NCBI GenBank assembly: GCA_027605045.1
Contig: JAQFWX010000016.1
Span: 335,145-399,144, forward strand
Source of the DNA: Phallus indusiatus
Lineage: Eukaryota; Basidiomycota; Agaricomycetes; Phallales; Phallaceae
Direction of reading: 5' to 3'
DNA length: 64,000 nt
Part shown: in pieces, positions 22,810 through 35,971 of the stretch
Layout: each line of letters starts with the position of its first letter
Position numbering within the stretch: position 1 is the stretch's first letter
Translations under genes and position numbers: made by a program
The notes under the pieces: generated by a model
Databases searched by the model: none
The model's input: the letters and a program-made list of their open reading frames with translations, nothing else
Told to the model about the DNA's origin: nothing

Positions 22810-24792
22810 CTACTTGACGGCGATAGCCTCTTCATACGCGTCCCTCCGTTGCCATACCTAAATTCAAAAATCAACAGATTACTAACGCTTGGATATTGAT
22901 ACATACCTGTAAAACACTTTCTCCAAGAAAGATCATCTCCTTTCGGACTTCGCGAACGATTAGATCTTGTATCTCATACCAACGTTCACCATCCCCTCCG
23001 CCTCCGCCCGCTCTCAAATGAACCTTCCAAACAGTATTCACTTTGTCACGGGTAGTCCCAGCCACAGATTCGTGTGTAACGTTTGATAAAAGATCATAAA
23101 CTGTTGGAGGATGATCTGGTGGTGCATCCAAATCTGCATCAGCAAAAACAAGAATAACAATGTTAGAGTTCAAAATGGCGCAGGCGAAGACAGTATACGT
23201 ACAGTCTTTAAAGTCAACGCCCCTCAATGGAAAGTTAATAATGGTCGGATTCTTTTCTTCAACGAAATTGTTTTTTGTAAACCGTTTGAAATGTAAGATT
23301 ATATATGGAGGCAAACGTTGCAGCTTGTATCGCTTCAGTTGGCCCAACGCTTCCTGTCACCCCACCAGGCGAAGCGAAGCCGTTAGAAAATGAAGGTAAA
23401 AATACAAATATACTCACCTGGGTAGTTTCACCATCATATTTGGTTAGTATACTTGCAAGACTAACCTGAGGGACGATGTTCTTTTCGACGGAGTCTTGAA
23501 ACAACGGAGGTGGTGGAAGGTCAACGGCAAGGTACAAAAACGGTGATACCACCGTTTTTATATCTGAACATAGTTTTAACATTGTGAATATATATATATA
23601 TTAGCAACATACCGCGATCGATAGCAAATTGTGGTTTGGGTCCGTCTTCTTCCGGTCGCACATTAACGTGTTGTGATTCTAGACGCAATTCACCTTGGAA
23701 GGTGCTATATACGATGCCTATAAATGTTCTATTAAGATGCACGTAAGAAAAAAAGACTTAGCCTTACTGCTATTCCTTTTCTTTGTTCCACCTAAATCTG
23801 TATGGGTCTTATTCAACAACCAACCAAGGAACTCAGCCGGGTCACCCTGTTCCTCAAGACGCCACTTCCCTTTGGAAGCCCGGTTTACTTCTTGCAAGTA
23901 TTCATGTGGCGAAACCTGAGACTTGAAGAGTCGAGGAGACCATAGCTTACGCGTCAGCAATGACAGACGCGAGATAAGCTCCGAATGCTTTGGGGTCTGT
24001 TGTTTAGGTGTGGCGGAAGAGTTCCGTTCGGGTTTCGACGAATAAAGCAAAAGGAAGTTTCGAAATGGCGGAACGTGGAGTAACATATGGATGATGACAT
24101 TGATATGATCGTGGCGCTTTATGTTGTTCAGGCCAATGAAGCCGGGAATGTAAGAATTATTCCCAAGATCGAAGGAAGGGTTGATTGGATAGAACGGTTT
24201 GTCCAATTGCTTCACATCATTTTCTGTGAATTTTGGTGATAAAACGGCCACAATATCGGATAAAGAGGGATCTGATACGAGGTAGTTATCCGGGAGAACG
24301 TACACCTGCGATATATGGCGAGTTAGACGGATACTTCCAAGATGCCAAAGACCTTACTTTCGCGGTTTCCAGATTGATAAACACATGATGATCGTTATGA
24401 ATGCTATGGGCATACGCGTAGGAGGATGGTCCTCGCCCTTGGAAGTACTTGCCACATACTAGACACCCGTAGACATTGATATTAGACACGCAGACGGAGC
24501 AAACTTTCTCGAAGTCAAAATCAAGCACCGCTCGATTAATCTGATAAATAAATGATATAAAATAGAGACATAATGAAGACAAAAGACATACCGTATCCAG
24601 ATACAAATCAGTAGCTCGGCCAGAACCATTATTCTTTGGTCTAATCGGCTGGTCTTCCTCTTCTTCTGAGACAGACCTTTCGATGAGCCTATCTCTTGAA
24701 TCCGTCGTTGAAGTATCTTGTGGCTCTTCTGTGCGGGCCCTTTTAAAAGGTCGTTCTTGCGTTTCTATTGAGTCATTAGATACATCCCCCAT
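22810..24792 (-). CDS. Sad1/USP39-type spliceosomal protein, zinc-finger UBP plus inactive USP domain
   Basis: A homologue of Sad1p/USP39, a component of the U4/U6.U5 tri-snRNP needed for pre-mRNA splicing. The ATG at 24792 begins an acidic leader. Exon 2 (24540-24358) holds the ZnF-UBP (CSVC...YGCLVCGKYFQGRG...AHSIHNDHHVFINLET), continuing as VYVLPDNY in exon 3 (from 24305). The USP-like domain begins PGFIGLNNIKRHDHINVI, where active proteases have the Cys box GLxNxGNTCYxNS; the catalytic Cys is absent, as in all USP39 proteins. GDPAEFLGWLLN, GQLKRYKLQRLPPYIILHFKRF and the final VWQRRDAYEEAIAVK follow. Several short introns interrupt it. It shares a 148-bp divergent promoter with CSN2. Confidence 0.93.
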
Positions 24793-24940
24793 TGTCGCGG
24801 TTTGTTGTCAACGTTAAGACTATGGGTAACAGAGTAAGCACTCAATGCCGGGAGTTCCCGATGGACTGTGAGTAACTCCGTCACACCTTCGTGCCCGGTA
24901 TCTTGTTTGTTGAATTCTCTTCTAATTTTTAATCGGCGCA
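24793..24940. promoter_or_regulatory. Shared divergent promoter of Sad1/USP39 and CSN2
   Basis: Only 148 bp separate the two start codons, which point away from each other. Both promoters and both leaders must lie here, so the genes are probably co-regulated. No clear TATA box is visible. Confidence 0.6.
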
Positions 24941-26985
24941 ATGGATGACGACGATGCTGAGTATATGCAAGATGAGGAGGTCAGTTAACTCGTCATTATA
25001 CGCTTGATAAACTGACTTTTCTTAAACTAGGATTACGACTTCGAGTACTCAGACGGGGATGACGATAATGTAGAACAAAGCGCGGATGTGGAGAATCAAT
25101 ATTACACTGCAAAATGTAGAGACTTTCATTAATTTTCTCTTACCTGTTGCTAACTTCGTCAAGCTTTGAAAGAAGACAACCCTGAAGCTGCTTTGAAGGC
25201 TTTTCGGACTATAGTTGATGCCGAAACTGAGAAGGGGGACTGGTAAGCTATTCAAAGGGTTTTGATCATCATTTAACACCTTTATTTTAAGGGGTTTCAA
25301 GGCCCTTAAACAAGCAACCAAATTGCTATTCTTAACCCTTCATCGGCCAATAGAAGCACTTGAGACATACAAGAAACTCTTGACATATACAAAATCTGCC
25401 GTAACGCGCAACTACTCTGAAAAATCTATCAACAGTATCCTCGATTACGTTGGCGGAGGAAAGGGCGGTCCAGTCGAAGTTGATGTATTGGAAAAGTTTT
25501 ATCAGGCCACTCGCGGTGCTCTTGAGGATGCTAAGAATGAGGTTAGAAGATATCTTGAGAAACTCTAAACCATATCCCCTGACTTTTAATGGATTTTAAG
25601 AGACTATCATTAAAGACCAATCTGAAGCTTGCAAAACTTTGGCTTGATCGGCACGAATACGGTCGTCTGACGAAGGTATATTATCATGCAGGAACGCGGC
25701 ATTTGATCTGGTCTGAACTTTCGCGTAGCTTTTACGAGACCTGCATAATTCTATCTCTCAAGGAGAAGATGGCGAACAAGATCAGTCTCAAGGAACTCAG
25801 CTGCTCGAAATATACGCTCTAGAAATTCAGATGTACAACGAAACTCGGAACTTCAAAAAGCTGAAGGTATGCATCGTCACTCATTTTTTTCTTTCTGCAT
25901 CTTCATCTGCTTTTTATACAGGAGATCTATAATGCAACTAATGAAGTACGATCAGCAATACCCCACCCACGGATCATGGGCGTCATCAAAGAGTGTGGCG
26001 GCAAGATGTGGATGGGGGAAAGTAAGACTTTTTCCGAACTGGTGATGATATATTTATAAAATAAATTCTCTTAAAAGAACAATGGAACCGTGCGGGTGAA
26101 GATTTCTTCGAATCGTTTCGGAATTACGACGAGGCTGGCTCTCCACAACGCATCCAAGTTCTCAAGTACCTAGTGCTAGCGAACATGTTGACCGGTAGTC
26201 AAGTGAACCCTTTTGACAGTCAAGAGACCAAACCGTAAGAACAATTTGACTTGCTTTCTTTTCGTGATGTACATTTTTTTGTAGTTATAAGACCGATCCT
26301 CAAATCAAGGCTATGACGGACTTGGTGGGGGCTTATCAACGACGGGAAGTGCATGAGGCTGAGAAGATCATTCGAGGTATGGTATCTCTTTCTCTAAAAG
26401 ATCTTCCTTTTGCCTTCTAAGCGTGTCTCATATTAGAAAATCGGTCTACCATTATGGATGACGCGTTCATTCGATCATATATCGGCGAACTACTCCGGAG
26501 TTTACGGACGCAATATCTCCTCGATCTCATCAAGCCCTACACCCGATTAGAGCTCTCGTTCCTTGCTAAGGTTCGTTTTTTGCTCATTCAACGAGTTATG
26601 CCTCATTTCTGATCGGGGTATCTCAGCAACTAAACGTGGATATCGCCGAGGTCGAGGATCTGTTAATCGGTTTAATCCTTGAAGGAAAGGTGGAAGGGAA
26701 GATTGATCAAGTTGCCATGCGTTTGGAAATTGATCAACAGTACGCGGAACCTGTGTGTTTTGTGTCAGTTTTAAAGCTAATCCATTCCATAGACAAAGCC
26801 TAGCCAAACGACGATATACCACATTATCCAGATGGACCGACGCACTTGAAAATATACATTCATCTGTGCTGATGAAAACAGTGGGTTACCAACGCAATAT
26901 GGCTGAGGTTCCCCGATCAGGCGACTTGGACCACTTGTTCGGAGCGCGAAACTTTGACTTCGAGCTCTCGAAAACAACGTTGTGA
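24941..26985 (+). CDS. COP9 signalosome complex subunit 2 (CSN2)
   Basis: CSN2 is a scaffold of the COP9 signalosome, which removes NEDD8 from cullins and so tunes SCF ubiquitin ligases. The start [13 protein letters not shown] is the typical acidic N-terminus. It continues through [73 protein letters not shown] and [17 protein letters not shown] (TPR-like helices). The C-terminal PCI/winged-helix part is [20 protein letters not shown]...[16 protein letters not shown]. The last exon, joined after EIDQQ, ends [12 protein letters not shown]. About eleven short introns are needed, and the joins I checked are all in frame. The length (close to 480 aa) matches the family. Confidence 0.95.
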
Positions 26986-29700
26986 TATGTAATTATCGTA
27001 TATTTTTTCCTTCTTCACGTTAAGCATAACATCGTGTTTTAAAAATGCATCCATTATTTTAAAAAAATGTGTGAAGAGCTTTTGTACGCTGAAAGTGGTA
27101 GTGGTCTTATTCTGCGAGACACGCGCCTATTCCACCAAGGCTGCATGCACAGGTGTTTCGTGATCATCTCAAGACTTGCGACGCAGTCGTTTATCAAACA
27201 AGTTAATCTGGCCGCATGTATATATTTCTACTTCACATAATAGATATCCGCGGTAATAATATTATAACAGGTAATACCTCTCTGATCTCTGCCGAAATGG
27301 GAAAAAAAAGACAGGCCAATCCGAGTTGTTCCGTCACAATCTTAAAAACGACGGAGGCCGGAAAACCCAACACCGTTGAATGCATGATACGAGCGAAAGG
27401 CGCCAGGAAAAGTTACGCTTATTTCACGTTGTCGCCCCTTTTCTTTCGAATTATTTATTATTATAGAGGGAATATTCATTCAAAGACGATGAACTTCTTA
27501 GAAGTTTGAAGGAAAATGAAGCAGGATACTGGCCAAGAAAAACTGTTCCAATTGTTCATATAAGAATCACGAGGTGCTTTGGAACGTATACGTACGATTT
27601 CAAAATATTTCGAAAATGACAGATCTCACCTGGATATAGATGTATAACATAATTGCATCCAGGGAGAGATTGTTTATCACTGGAATCACTGCCGATAATC
27701 GTGTGGCGGTGGCATAGAAAACCAAACTACAACCAACGCAAAGAACAAGACGTCGGGACTCACGACAAATTGTGTGAGTGTGAGTGTGAATATGGATGAT
27801 TGTGTTTTTCATTGAAATCTGGCCCTTTTAAAATAAGTCAGCGTTCTCTGTTTCATAATGAAGCTAAAAAAAAATACCATCTGAAAGACGGAAAGGTTCA
27901 TGGCGACGCATGAAGATGAGGCAGCCGTGGTGAACGGAGGAACAGAACTAGTCTTGAAAAAAGTGGGGTGCAAAGCGGTGACTAAACTTATCAGATTAGG
28001 CCCGGTTTACAAAAAGTCCAGGGGTAGGATGACAGATTAAGTATGACAATCCCGATTGAAAGCTGGGATAGAGGGCTAGGTACAACGGATAGTAATGGTG
28101 TTTCTGGGGGGTTGTGTGGCAGCAAGAATGGCGGCCTTCTTCGAAATAGGTTATCGGTTGGGGGAAACTGAGAGATTTTCCGACGTTCCTAGGCCCCGTA
28201 TCCTGATGAGCACCCTCGTTCCTTTCCAGAACACCTTCTTTGAAAGAACCTAACGCCACCAGTGTCCGACGCAACTCCCAAAAAGAAAAAAGATTAGAGA
28301 CATTGTCCCCAGAAAACACCTTCGACGGAATAAATAAATGTCTCTGATGTCTGCGCAGCAATGCGACAACCCAAACGTAGTTAATGCGTGTGCGATAATG
28401 TGGGGCCAAGACAGCCTAAGGTATGAGGTAGGTGGTTTAGGGTAACCAGTGCTTAGTTTCGGAGGATAACAGAGAAATATGACTCATGAACATAGAGAAA
28501 ATCGATTGAGCGGAAGACCATATGAACCACAATAGCGGAAACAACCGAAATATGGAAAAGAGGTGGGGCAAAAAACCGCTTTGCACTTTTTCAAGCGCCT
28601 ACTACAACGCTTGAGTGGTAAACATGCGATTCGCAACGCATGCGATAGTTGCATTGAAGGGGACAGCTTCAACACCACCTCCCCAACCGGGGAAGCAGAA
28701 CAAGATAGTGTATTCTGTGCGTTTTAAGATAAAGATTTAGTCCCATTGACAGCATTAATCTCTCAAGGGACTCACTACATCTGATTACGGATCTCTAGTA
28801 CGGAAAATCCATGGAGAACATAAACTGTAAATAACCTCCACGCACTTACCTCTGTTCGCCTGCAGTCCAACTGAACTGAACGAGCTTGACGTCTGCTGAG
28901 TAATTGGCGAAGCGAAAAAAAGCAAGGTTAGTTGTTTATTCAAATCGGAAAAACGGTTCAATATAATCGCTTTGATACAGACCAACGTGAAAAAAGTGTA
29001 GGCAAATGACGGTTATGTTTCTGAAAATATCGCCTGAAACAGACGATTCGCTTGTCCTTAGCTTTCTCGAAGTGGATCAGCTCGTTGTATACATATTACC
29101 CCCCGCCAAGTATGCGATATCACTCAGTGATAAGAGGTTGGCTTTCTTGAGGGCGTAATGGACTTGCGTTACAGAGGTCGGCGAGGAAAATGTTTCTCGA
29201 CTTTATCAGGCCAGCTGGATAAGAAAACCGTGAATGAGATGGTGTTGTCGCTCTTCTTTCACAGTAAGGGTGGGTAATTCAAAATGGTGTTAGCCATAGA
29301 GCTTAAGACCGTTGACAGTAAGCTCGGATATCATTGTTATTCTATGTCGGTGACTCACAAAGATTATTATTGCGCTACAGCACACCATAAAGCAAATATT
29401 CTCCCTCAATGCCAGATTAAGCGTGTTAAAAAGTACCACAAACCAATTATTCCTTAAAAAAAGAGTTAGCAATCCACTTGCAGAACGCGACATTCAAAAC
29501 TTCTCGGTTTCTGCTAGCCCGGAGTCGTAAGCCCGCTCTTTTATAGCCAGAATTGTCACTTATGTAACTTACTTGGTGGTTAAGTGGAGTAGGTGATAGT
29601 CTGCAAAGCCCTCTTTACAATTTGTTTCTCCGGACCAACTTTGTTGTTTAGAGGCTTGAATTGAATCGTATTAGTCCTGGCGAATAAACGCTGGCCCAAA
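26986..29700. other. Gene-poor intergenic region
   Basis: About 2.7 kb, A+T-rich, with only short unrelated frames on both strands. The 137-codon minus-strand frame at 27996-28409 has no domain signature. I see no RNA gene. Confidence 0.5.
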
Positions 29701-29702
29701 GC

Positions 29703-30193
29703 TTGCCAAAACCAAAATGCAGGCGGGGTTTTTTATCGATGGATCACCCCGACTCCGCTAGCGCTCCTAATAGCCTCATCCGTGGTAAGGCAAGTTCTTT
29801 CTTTGAGAAGTTTCTTAATGTTCTGGAACTCTGTGATACCCAGAATGTTACTCCCTGTCCTCTCAACCATTCTTGTCATGGCCTCGTTTCGTCCCCTGTC
29901 CGTTCTGGATACCCCGGCAATAAACCGTTAGCATCCTCATTTCACTGGCAGTAAACCACGTCCGTGAAACAGTCCTAAATACCTTGCCCCCCGCTAACAA
30001 CTGACGCAGATTTGCGCTCGTCCATCCATATAGTCGTTCAACTACTCCTTACCCGACAAAGTGACTGGGAGTCCTACGCGGTCCAAATCGTTGACTGGTC
30101 TCTTCGTCAACTCTTCGTTTTTGACCTCATCAATCATCTCATCACGGCTGACCAATCAATTAATCACCACTCTAACAGCTTTTAACATGGCTT
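29703..30193 (+). other. Possible 5' exons or a small gene upstream of the helicase
   Basis: Two frames look coding. The first begins MPKPKCRRGFLSMDHPDS at 29703 and the second reads TRQSDWESYAVQIVDW, then SLRQLFVFDLINHLITADQS at about 29985-30190. They are in different frames, with a possible splice between them. The second ends at a stop about 110 bp before the helicase ATG. They could be the 5' part of the helicase gene, a small separate gene or a decayed paralogue. I do not recognise the sequence. Confidence 0.3.
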
Positions 30194-30300
30194 AATGGAC
30201 GCTTTTACGTTTCAAGAACCTCAGAATCGCACCGCTAAAGCCGATCGGTGTTTCCGCGGATCGTGGCCTTTGTTTTACAGCTGTAGTTTCAACATTTAAG

Positions 30301-33261
30301 ATGCGGCCGTCTATGGCTCCTGGCCTTAGTCCACGTTCCGCTGTCCTTCATCGAATCTCGTTCAGTTATTTAAACCCTCACCACCAATTCGTTAACAACC
30401 TCATGCCATCTTTCAGTCAAAACATTGTACCTGACTTCCCAACCGTGGACTACACTGTGGTTCCCGTTAATCGCACCCGCTTTGAAAAACTACTCTTGTG
30501 TCTCCAACAACAGAGAGATCAGTTTTGGGGCGTATCTGCCATTCTCAAAGACAACGGCAGAATCAAATCATTCAGCCTCGCTACCTCGGAAGGAGTGTTT
30601 GTCCTTGGCGACGTTCAAAGTCTGACCAAAAAGCACTTGGATCGACTTTGGTCCATATGTGGCGACGACCTATTGCTTGTGGGGTTTAACATGGACTCTA
30701 TATCCCTAGGCTTCTATCGCACCTTCAACACTCGTTTTAGCGCTGTTGACTTGGGCGTCGTTTACAGAGCAGACCGAGAGCAATCGCATCCTGTCTCAGT
30801 GATTCAAAAGCTATATCCCGCCTCCAGCAGCGACGCAGGACTTCAATCCATGTGGGCACAACAAAATTATCACCAAGAACTCAACGTGTGCATGCGGGCG
30901 TGGATCTCTTTACGGTAAGTTCCGGACTAGTTTATGTATGTCTGTGGGGCAATTGCTCAGGATAAAACATCCAGGATTGTCAAACTCAACCCGAAAATCG
31001 TACAAAATGGATCAAGAATCGACCTGAAACGGTTTACCACTTCCGTAATAGTTCTATCTTGTTACTAATTAACGACCCAATGTCTAATAGAAGTCTTCTC
31101 TCATAGGAGCTTGCCCTTATTTCTACTTTCTATTTGCAACACGAGCTTCTAGAACAGGCAAAACCGTTAACCACTTGTGCTGAGTTCTCGAAATATTCGT
31201 CAGATAATGGCAAATTTGAGCTAGAAAACTCTCGGTACAAAACCCGTATGCGACCAAACGTTAAGGTAAACGCGCTGTTCAGATAAAAATCTGTTTTTAA
31301 TGCAAAGCACTTGTTCTACAGGGTCATCTTATTTTTCAAGACTCAACGGGAAAGACAATTAAAGGACGCTCAATGAGAATTTGCGGAAAAACAACGCATG
31401 GTGTCGTTCACGGTAATATGAAGGGACCTGTCAAGAGCATCACGATCGTTGGTAAAGATAGGCCAACGTACGCGGAGGATGAACAGATTACTCTTTTGTT
31501 GAATGTACTTCTTGGCAACTGCGTTTTACGGAAATCCTATTACACACGCGTCATATGGAAGTTGACGAACCCTGAGAAGAAAGCCCGTCGTGTTCCTGCA
31601 CTTTTGGGTCCGACATCTCCCTTGGTTAACCGTCTGAACGACTCCCAAAAGATGGCGCTTGCGTTTATGCTAAGCAGTGACGAAATTGTGCTAGTTCATG
31701 GTATGTAAAAGTGATAAACATATTCTTGTTTCTTATTGCCTTTTTTTTCGGCAGGCCCACCGGGAACAGGAAAAACGACGGTGATATCAGCGGCGGCTAA
31801 AGCTTGGGATCAGGCAAATGAACCGGTTTGGATCGTTGCGCATTCAAACGTTGCTGTTAAGAATATAGCGGAAAAGCTCTTTAAAGACGGTGTCGATTTC
31901 AAGCTATTAGTATCCCACGATTTTTATAAAGAATGGTGCCTATGACAATTTCAATCTCATTGGTTGATATTTCCTTCTCTGATCTGTTTCTTACTCAGGC
32001 ATGAAGATATTTATACTATGATTGAATCATACCTTCTACGTTCTGATCAATTTCCGAAGGATAAAACCAGTTTATCTCAAACTTTGGGAGCCACTGAAAT
32101 CATTCTCTGTACTCTCAGCATGATATCACATCCTCTTTTGAAAGCGAATGGCATGTTTGAATGTGTTCCCATAAAACGATTGATAGTAGACGAGGCGTCG
32201 CAGATCAACATCTTTGAATATCTGGTATGTTCTCTATACAATCGTAATTAGGCCGATTATAACGGAATCAGCCGATTTTCACTAGGTTTCGTAAAACGCT
32301 GAGGAAGGTGTGTTTTTTCGGAGATCCAAACCAACGTAAGAGCAGCATCTTATTTACAAGGTCTTTTCTTTTCATTTATGAGAATTCATTTTTAGTGCCT
32401 CCCTTCCGACAGGATCAAGTCTCGTCCATGAGGAGTATTTTTGATATAAAGCACCTTTCAGAAGGATCGCTATTCCTTAGAGAACAATGCGAGTCCATGC
32501 TCCTCCCCAATAATAACGGATTGGAACTAACAACTGTTCGTTTTCCAGATAGGATGCCTGTGCCTGTGGGTGATTTCATCTCGCAAGAGGTTTATCAGAA
32601 TCGGCTTCTTTCTCGTCACTCGATTGTTTCAGCATCTTGCGTGGCTTTCGTCGATGCACCAGGAACCGAGGAGCTGAAACGTGGTAGCTACGTGGTAAGC
32701 ACATTGTTTGACCTGACTTCTGATCTCTTTTGCCTTCAAGGTTTTCCTAACTATTCGTGCACTCAGAACCGCAAAGAAGTTCAGTCCATCGTCCACTTAG
32801 TGAGACATTATTATTGTGACAAAGAGTACCGCATCATAACGCCTTACGATGCTCAGAGAGCCGCTATCATCGAGTCTCTGAAAGCAGTTAATCTACCGTC
32901 TGATAGAGTATTTAACGTTGACAGTTTTCAAGGTTAATTTGTTCCTCTTCGCTTTTGGTCCGAGCTAATATCAGTTATAGGAAACGAATCGGATTATGTC
33001 TTAATCTCAGTCGTACGCAATCAGAAGATTGGTTTTTTGTCATCAGACAACCGAATCAACGTCATGTTAACCAGGGCCAAAAAAGGGATGGTTATTGTTG
33101 CGAATCAAGGTTTTATTGATGGACTAGCAAAGAAAACTCTGTTAGGGAAGATGTCCGCTCACTGGTTGCACAACCATGCGAGTAGTCGTTGGATAAAATG
33201 GTCCGAGGTCGCTGACAAGAAGGCTAAACTCCCGGGCGTAGCTATACGTGGCGGGCAGTAA
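30301..33261 (+). CDS. UPF1-like SF1 helicase with a degenerate 3'-5' exonuclease-like N-terminus
   Basis: The C-terminal half is an SF1B RNA/DNA helicase. It shows GPPGTGKTT (motif I), VDEASQIN (II), FFGDPNQLPPF (III, across an intron), REQCEMPVPVGDFIS at motif IV (usually QYRMP...), ITPYDAQRAAI, VDSFQGNESDYV (V) and RINVMLTRAKKGMVIV (VI). The first exon (30301 to about 30914) resembles an RNase D-type 3'-5' exonuclease fold: GRIKSFSLATSEGVFVLGD, then LLVGFNMDSISLGFYRTF and FSAVDLGVVYR. The first acidic pair (DxE) appears to be missing. The join from exon 1 to the block ELALISTFYLQHELLEQ at about 31109 is not in frame using the obvious GTAAGT donor at 30915, so an alternative donor or a lesion is possible. 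The protein probably remodels nucleic acid; the substrate is unknown. Confidence 0.8.
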
Positions 33262-35642
33262 ACGGCATGTATTAAACAGTTAAACCATAAACAAAATTTT
33301 TGCATTGATATACATCAAAAATTCTTCTTGTCCGCCGCTATACATTGTGTCCTAAGATTCTAAGTGTTGCGTGTGCGGCCATGTCTTTTGCTTTCCATTT
33401 CTGACGAGCCACACCAACGCCCATTGTTAAGCCTTTGACTAGACAGTCCCGTCTTTGTTACTTTTGGTAATGGAGAATTTGTATAATAAACTCTTACATT
33501 TATATGTCACTGTCCAGGTTGGTTCGTGATCCGGTCCTGTTGAAGACTCGACCATCGATAAGAACTTGACATCTTGGGTTTCCTGTAAAACTTGGGAAAA
33601 AATACAGGACCCCAATCACTCCTTTGAGCTAGTCGTACCATTGTTTAACATGATTGCTAATAAGAAAGAGAGAAAAACATTCATTAAGACGAGGAGATTG
33701 TAGAAGAACCCCGAGGAAACCTACCATATCGAGGAGAGGGCGCACTGTCAATGGCTTCAGCTTGAGAGAACATCGTTGAAAATCGAGTATAGAGCAGAGA
33801 AACATGAGTGAGTTGGTGACTTTATATCCTTTGTTCCTTTCTAACCAGAGCAGGAGCACGGATCTAAGACGAAGTGGCAGTGTCAGGCTTCAGCCTAAGT
33901 GACACGCAGGAACCGGACTGTCTCCTGCAGTCGTGTGGTAAGTCTTGTCCGATAAGGCGCTGATTTTAACCAAAATTTTAGATGCTTCATCGTAAAAATT
34001 GAGATATTATCTGATGACCCTTCAAGAGAAATAAAAAACAATCACAAAACTCTTCCATAAGGTGAAACTAGTCGAATTACACAATTTTATATCTGCTCCG
34101 CCGGTCGGAAGTGGATTCCATCTTGTTGCTGTGAAAAAATTCTCAAAGTGTAATAATCGTGGCTACCAATGTCGGTGTCGGGTGGCTCGCCCGAAAAGTG
34201 GCATTTATCTTAAAAAGAACATAGGATCCGGGTCAAGATCGTAGATACGTCGTCCAATATGGGGTAAAGCCGAGTTGTTTGTGTCAGTTAATCGGAATAT
34301 ATCGCCTTCCCGGTGAAATAAATCTTAAGCTCGATTGGTAATGTCAAGCCTTGAGCTTGAACCTCCAACATCACGAAGGTGAATAAAGGAGTAATGATAT
34401 TCGTCGTCATATGAATTATGAGACTCGGAGGCGAGCCCCAGTTCAGTAAATTTGAAGCAATAGTTGGCTCATTAGCTTAATAGAACTGTTTAACTTTCTG
34501 GATTATCTGTTGAGGTGAGATCTAAATTAATAAGCTCGTGAGTTTTGAGTGGACTGAAAACAACTTTGTTATAACTGATATGTATATTCGGCGACGGGCG
34601 TACACCTGGCCAACGTCATCCATTTTGGCACTCACGTGACTCAAATAATGCCATTTTTAAAAATAACAACGCTTGTGATCACATTGGGACACAATCGCAA
34701 AATTGGCTATCTCAATCAGGGAACTAAAATTTTAAATCATTTAATTAAGCCAGAATCACTTTTGTCCTCGGCATGCCTACGAGAACAATAGCTATCATGC
34801 ATCAGCTTCAGACTTTTCCGCTCGCCCGGCCCTTCAAATTTGCCTTTCCACGTCGAGTCATGAGTTTAGAGAAGAAAATATTCCCTATGACCGTTCTTGC
34901 TGACGTCGATTAGGTGGATCTCACGCCACTTGTAAAGGGCTGTTATCTGGTTATCTGATCAAGTGGAAATTCCGTCGGCATTTCCCCGTGGGCCGTGTCA
35001 ATGAAAAAGTAACGAAAAACGTGCGATCTCCACGAGGTGCCTTGCGAGATAGAAATCTCAGACCCACACATCGAAGAAATTGAATAATTTAGCGTCGAAT
35101 AGCGGTTGTTCAGCTGTACCAAAATTAGCTATAATATCATCGTTCCTTCGCCGTGCCGGGTCACTGTCAAATATCATACTTAACTAGCGATGATTCAGGT
35201 TGAATACAACATAATGATTAAGGATTTCAAAATAAGGGAGATCCGTGACACAACCCTTGGTCCGTTGCCTTAAGGATTAATCAGTCAGATACTATACACC
35301 TAGTTATGTTCTTTCGTTCCATCTGCATATGCCTTAGGCCAGGAACAGAGGTATCCCCATTATTATAATCAAACATCACTCACGCTCGTCGTAAATTCAA
35401 GATCGAGGTTCTTACGCCAAGAGTCTTAACAAATATTGATAAGCAACTATATAAAAGAAGTGTGTCTGACGAAAGGTAATTGGAAGAAACATCATAAACG
35501 GTCACTGGAGAAAGAAGGTTTGATATCGTAGCTAGGAATTGCCTGGTTCGAAATTTAAGGTTCAAACTCTGCAACGCTGTTCTAGCTAATGTCCATTTTT
35601 GTAAGTATCGACAGGCAATATAAAGAAAATAAACTTTCACGG
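33262..35642. other. Gene-free stretch
   Basis: About 2.4 kb of moderately A+T-rich sequence with stops in all frames. I looked for tRNA A/B boxes, 5S rRNA and domain signatures and saw none. Confidence 0.5.
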
Positions 35643-35971
35643 TTAATTTCCTGCGTTCAAAGTCTCTAGAGCCTGCGCGGCCGCTTCATCTCGAGCATCT
35701 TGTTTACTAGATGCTGTTCCGGTTCCACAGGGATTTCCGTCGACTGTATAGTAGTATTAGTTCATGCAAATCTAGTTGGTAAATTGAATATACTGTAGAC
35801 GGTAGAAGTCCACACGAGCTGATGCTCTAGACCACTAGAGCGATCATCATAAGTGAGAGCACCAACTCGGCGTTGGCGCTGCAGTTCGTTGTGAAGACGC
35901 ATAGCGGCATGTTGGTCTAGATATGAGAGGCGAATGAGAGGTGATAAATCAGAAGGGGATGATAATACGGA
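35643..35971 (-). CDS. Double-stranded RNA-binding domain protein, 3' exons only
   Basis: Two minus-strand exons join across a short intron (about 35742-35800) to give RLSYLDQHAAMRLHNELQ, then ALTYDDRSSG, QLVWTSTVYIDGNPCGTGT and ASSKQDARDEAAAQALETL. This is a near-complete dsRBM: an alpha-1-like helix, a beta-strand with V/IDGxxxGxG, and SSKxxAxxxAAxxAL for RNA-backbone contact in alpha-2. The exon starts at an acceptor (AACAG) at 35971, and the stop is at 35643-35645. The 5' exons are not identified; a frame near 36,800-37,010 is a candidate but unproven. Small dsRBM-only proteins of this kind occur in basidiomycetes, and their function is unclear. Confidence 0.7.

Noticed and set aside
27996..28409. 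137-codon minus-strand ORF in the 27-30 kb gap
   Set aside because: No motif, no upstream or downstream exons and no transcription signal; listed only as part of the intergenic region.
28590..28680. Hairpin-rich stretch considered as a tRNA gene
   Set aside because: A- and B-box consensus sequences and a cloverleaf with a proper T-arm could not be found. The same check failed at 33515-33540 and 37675-37695.
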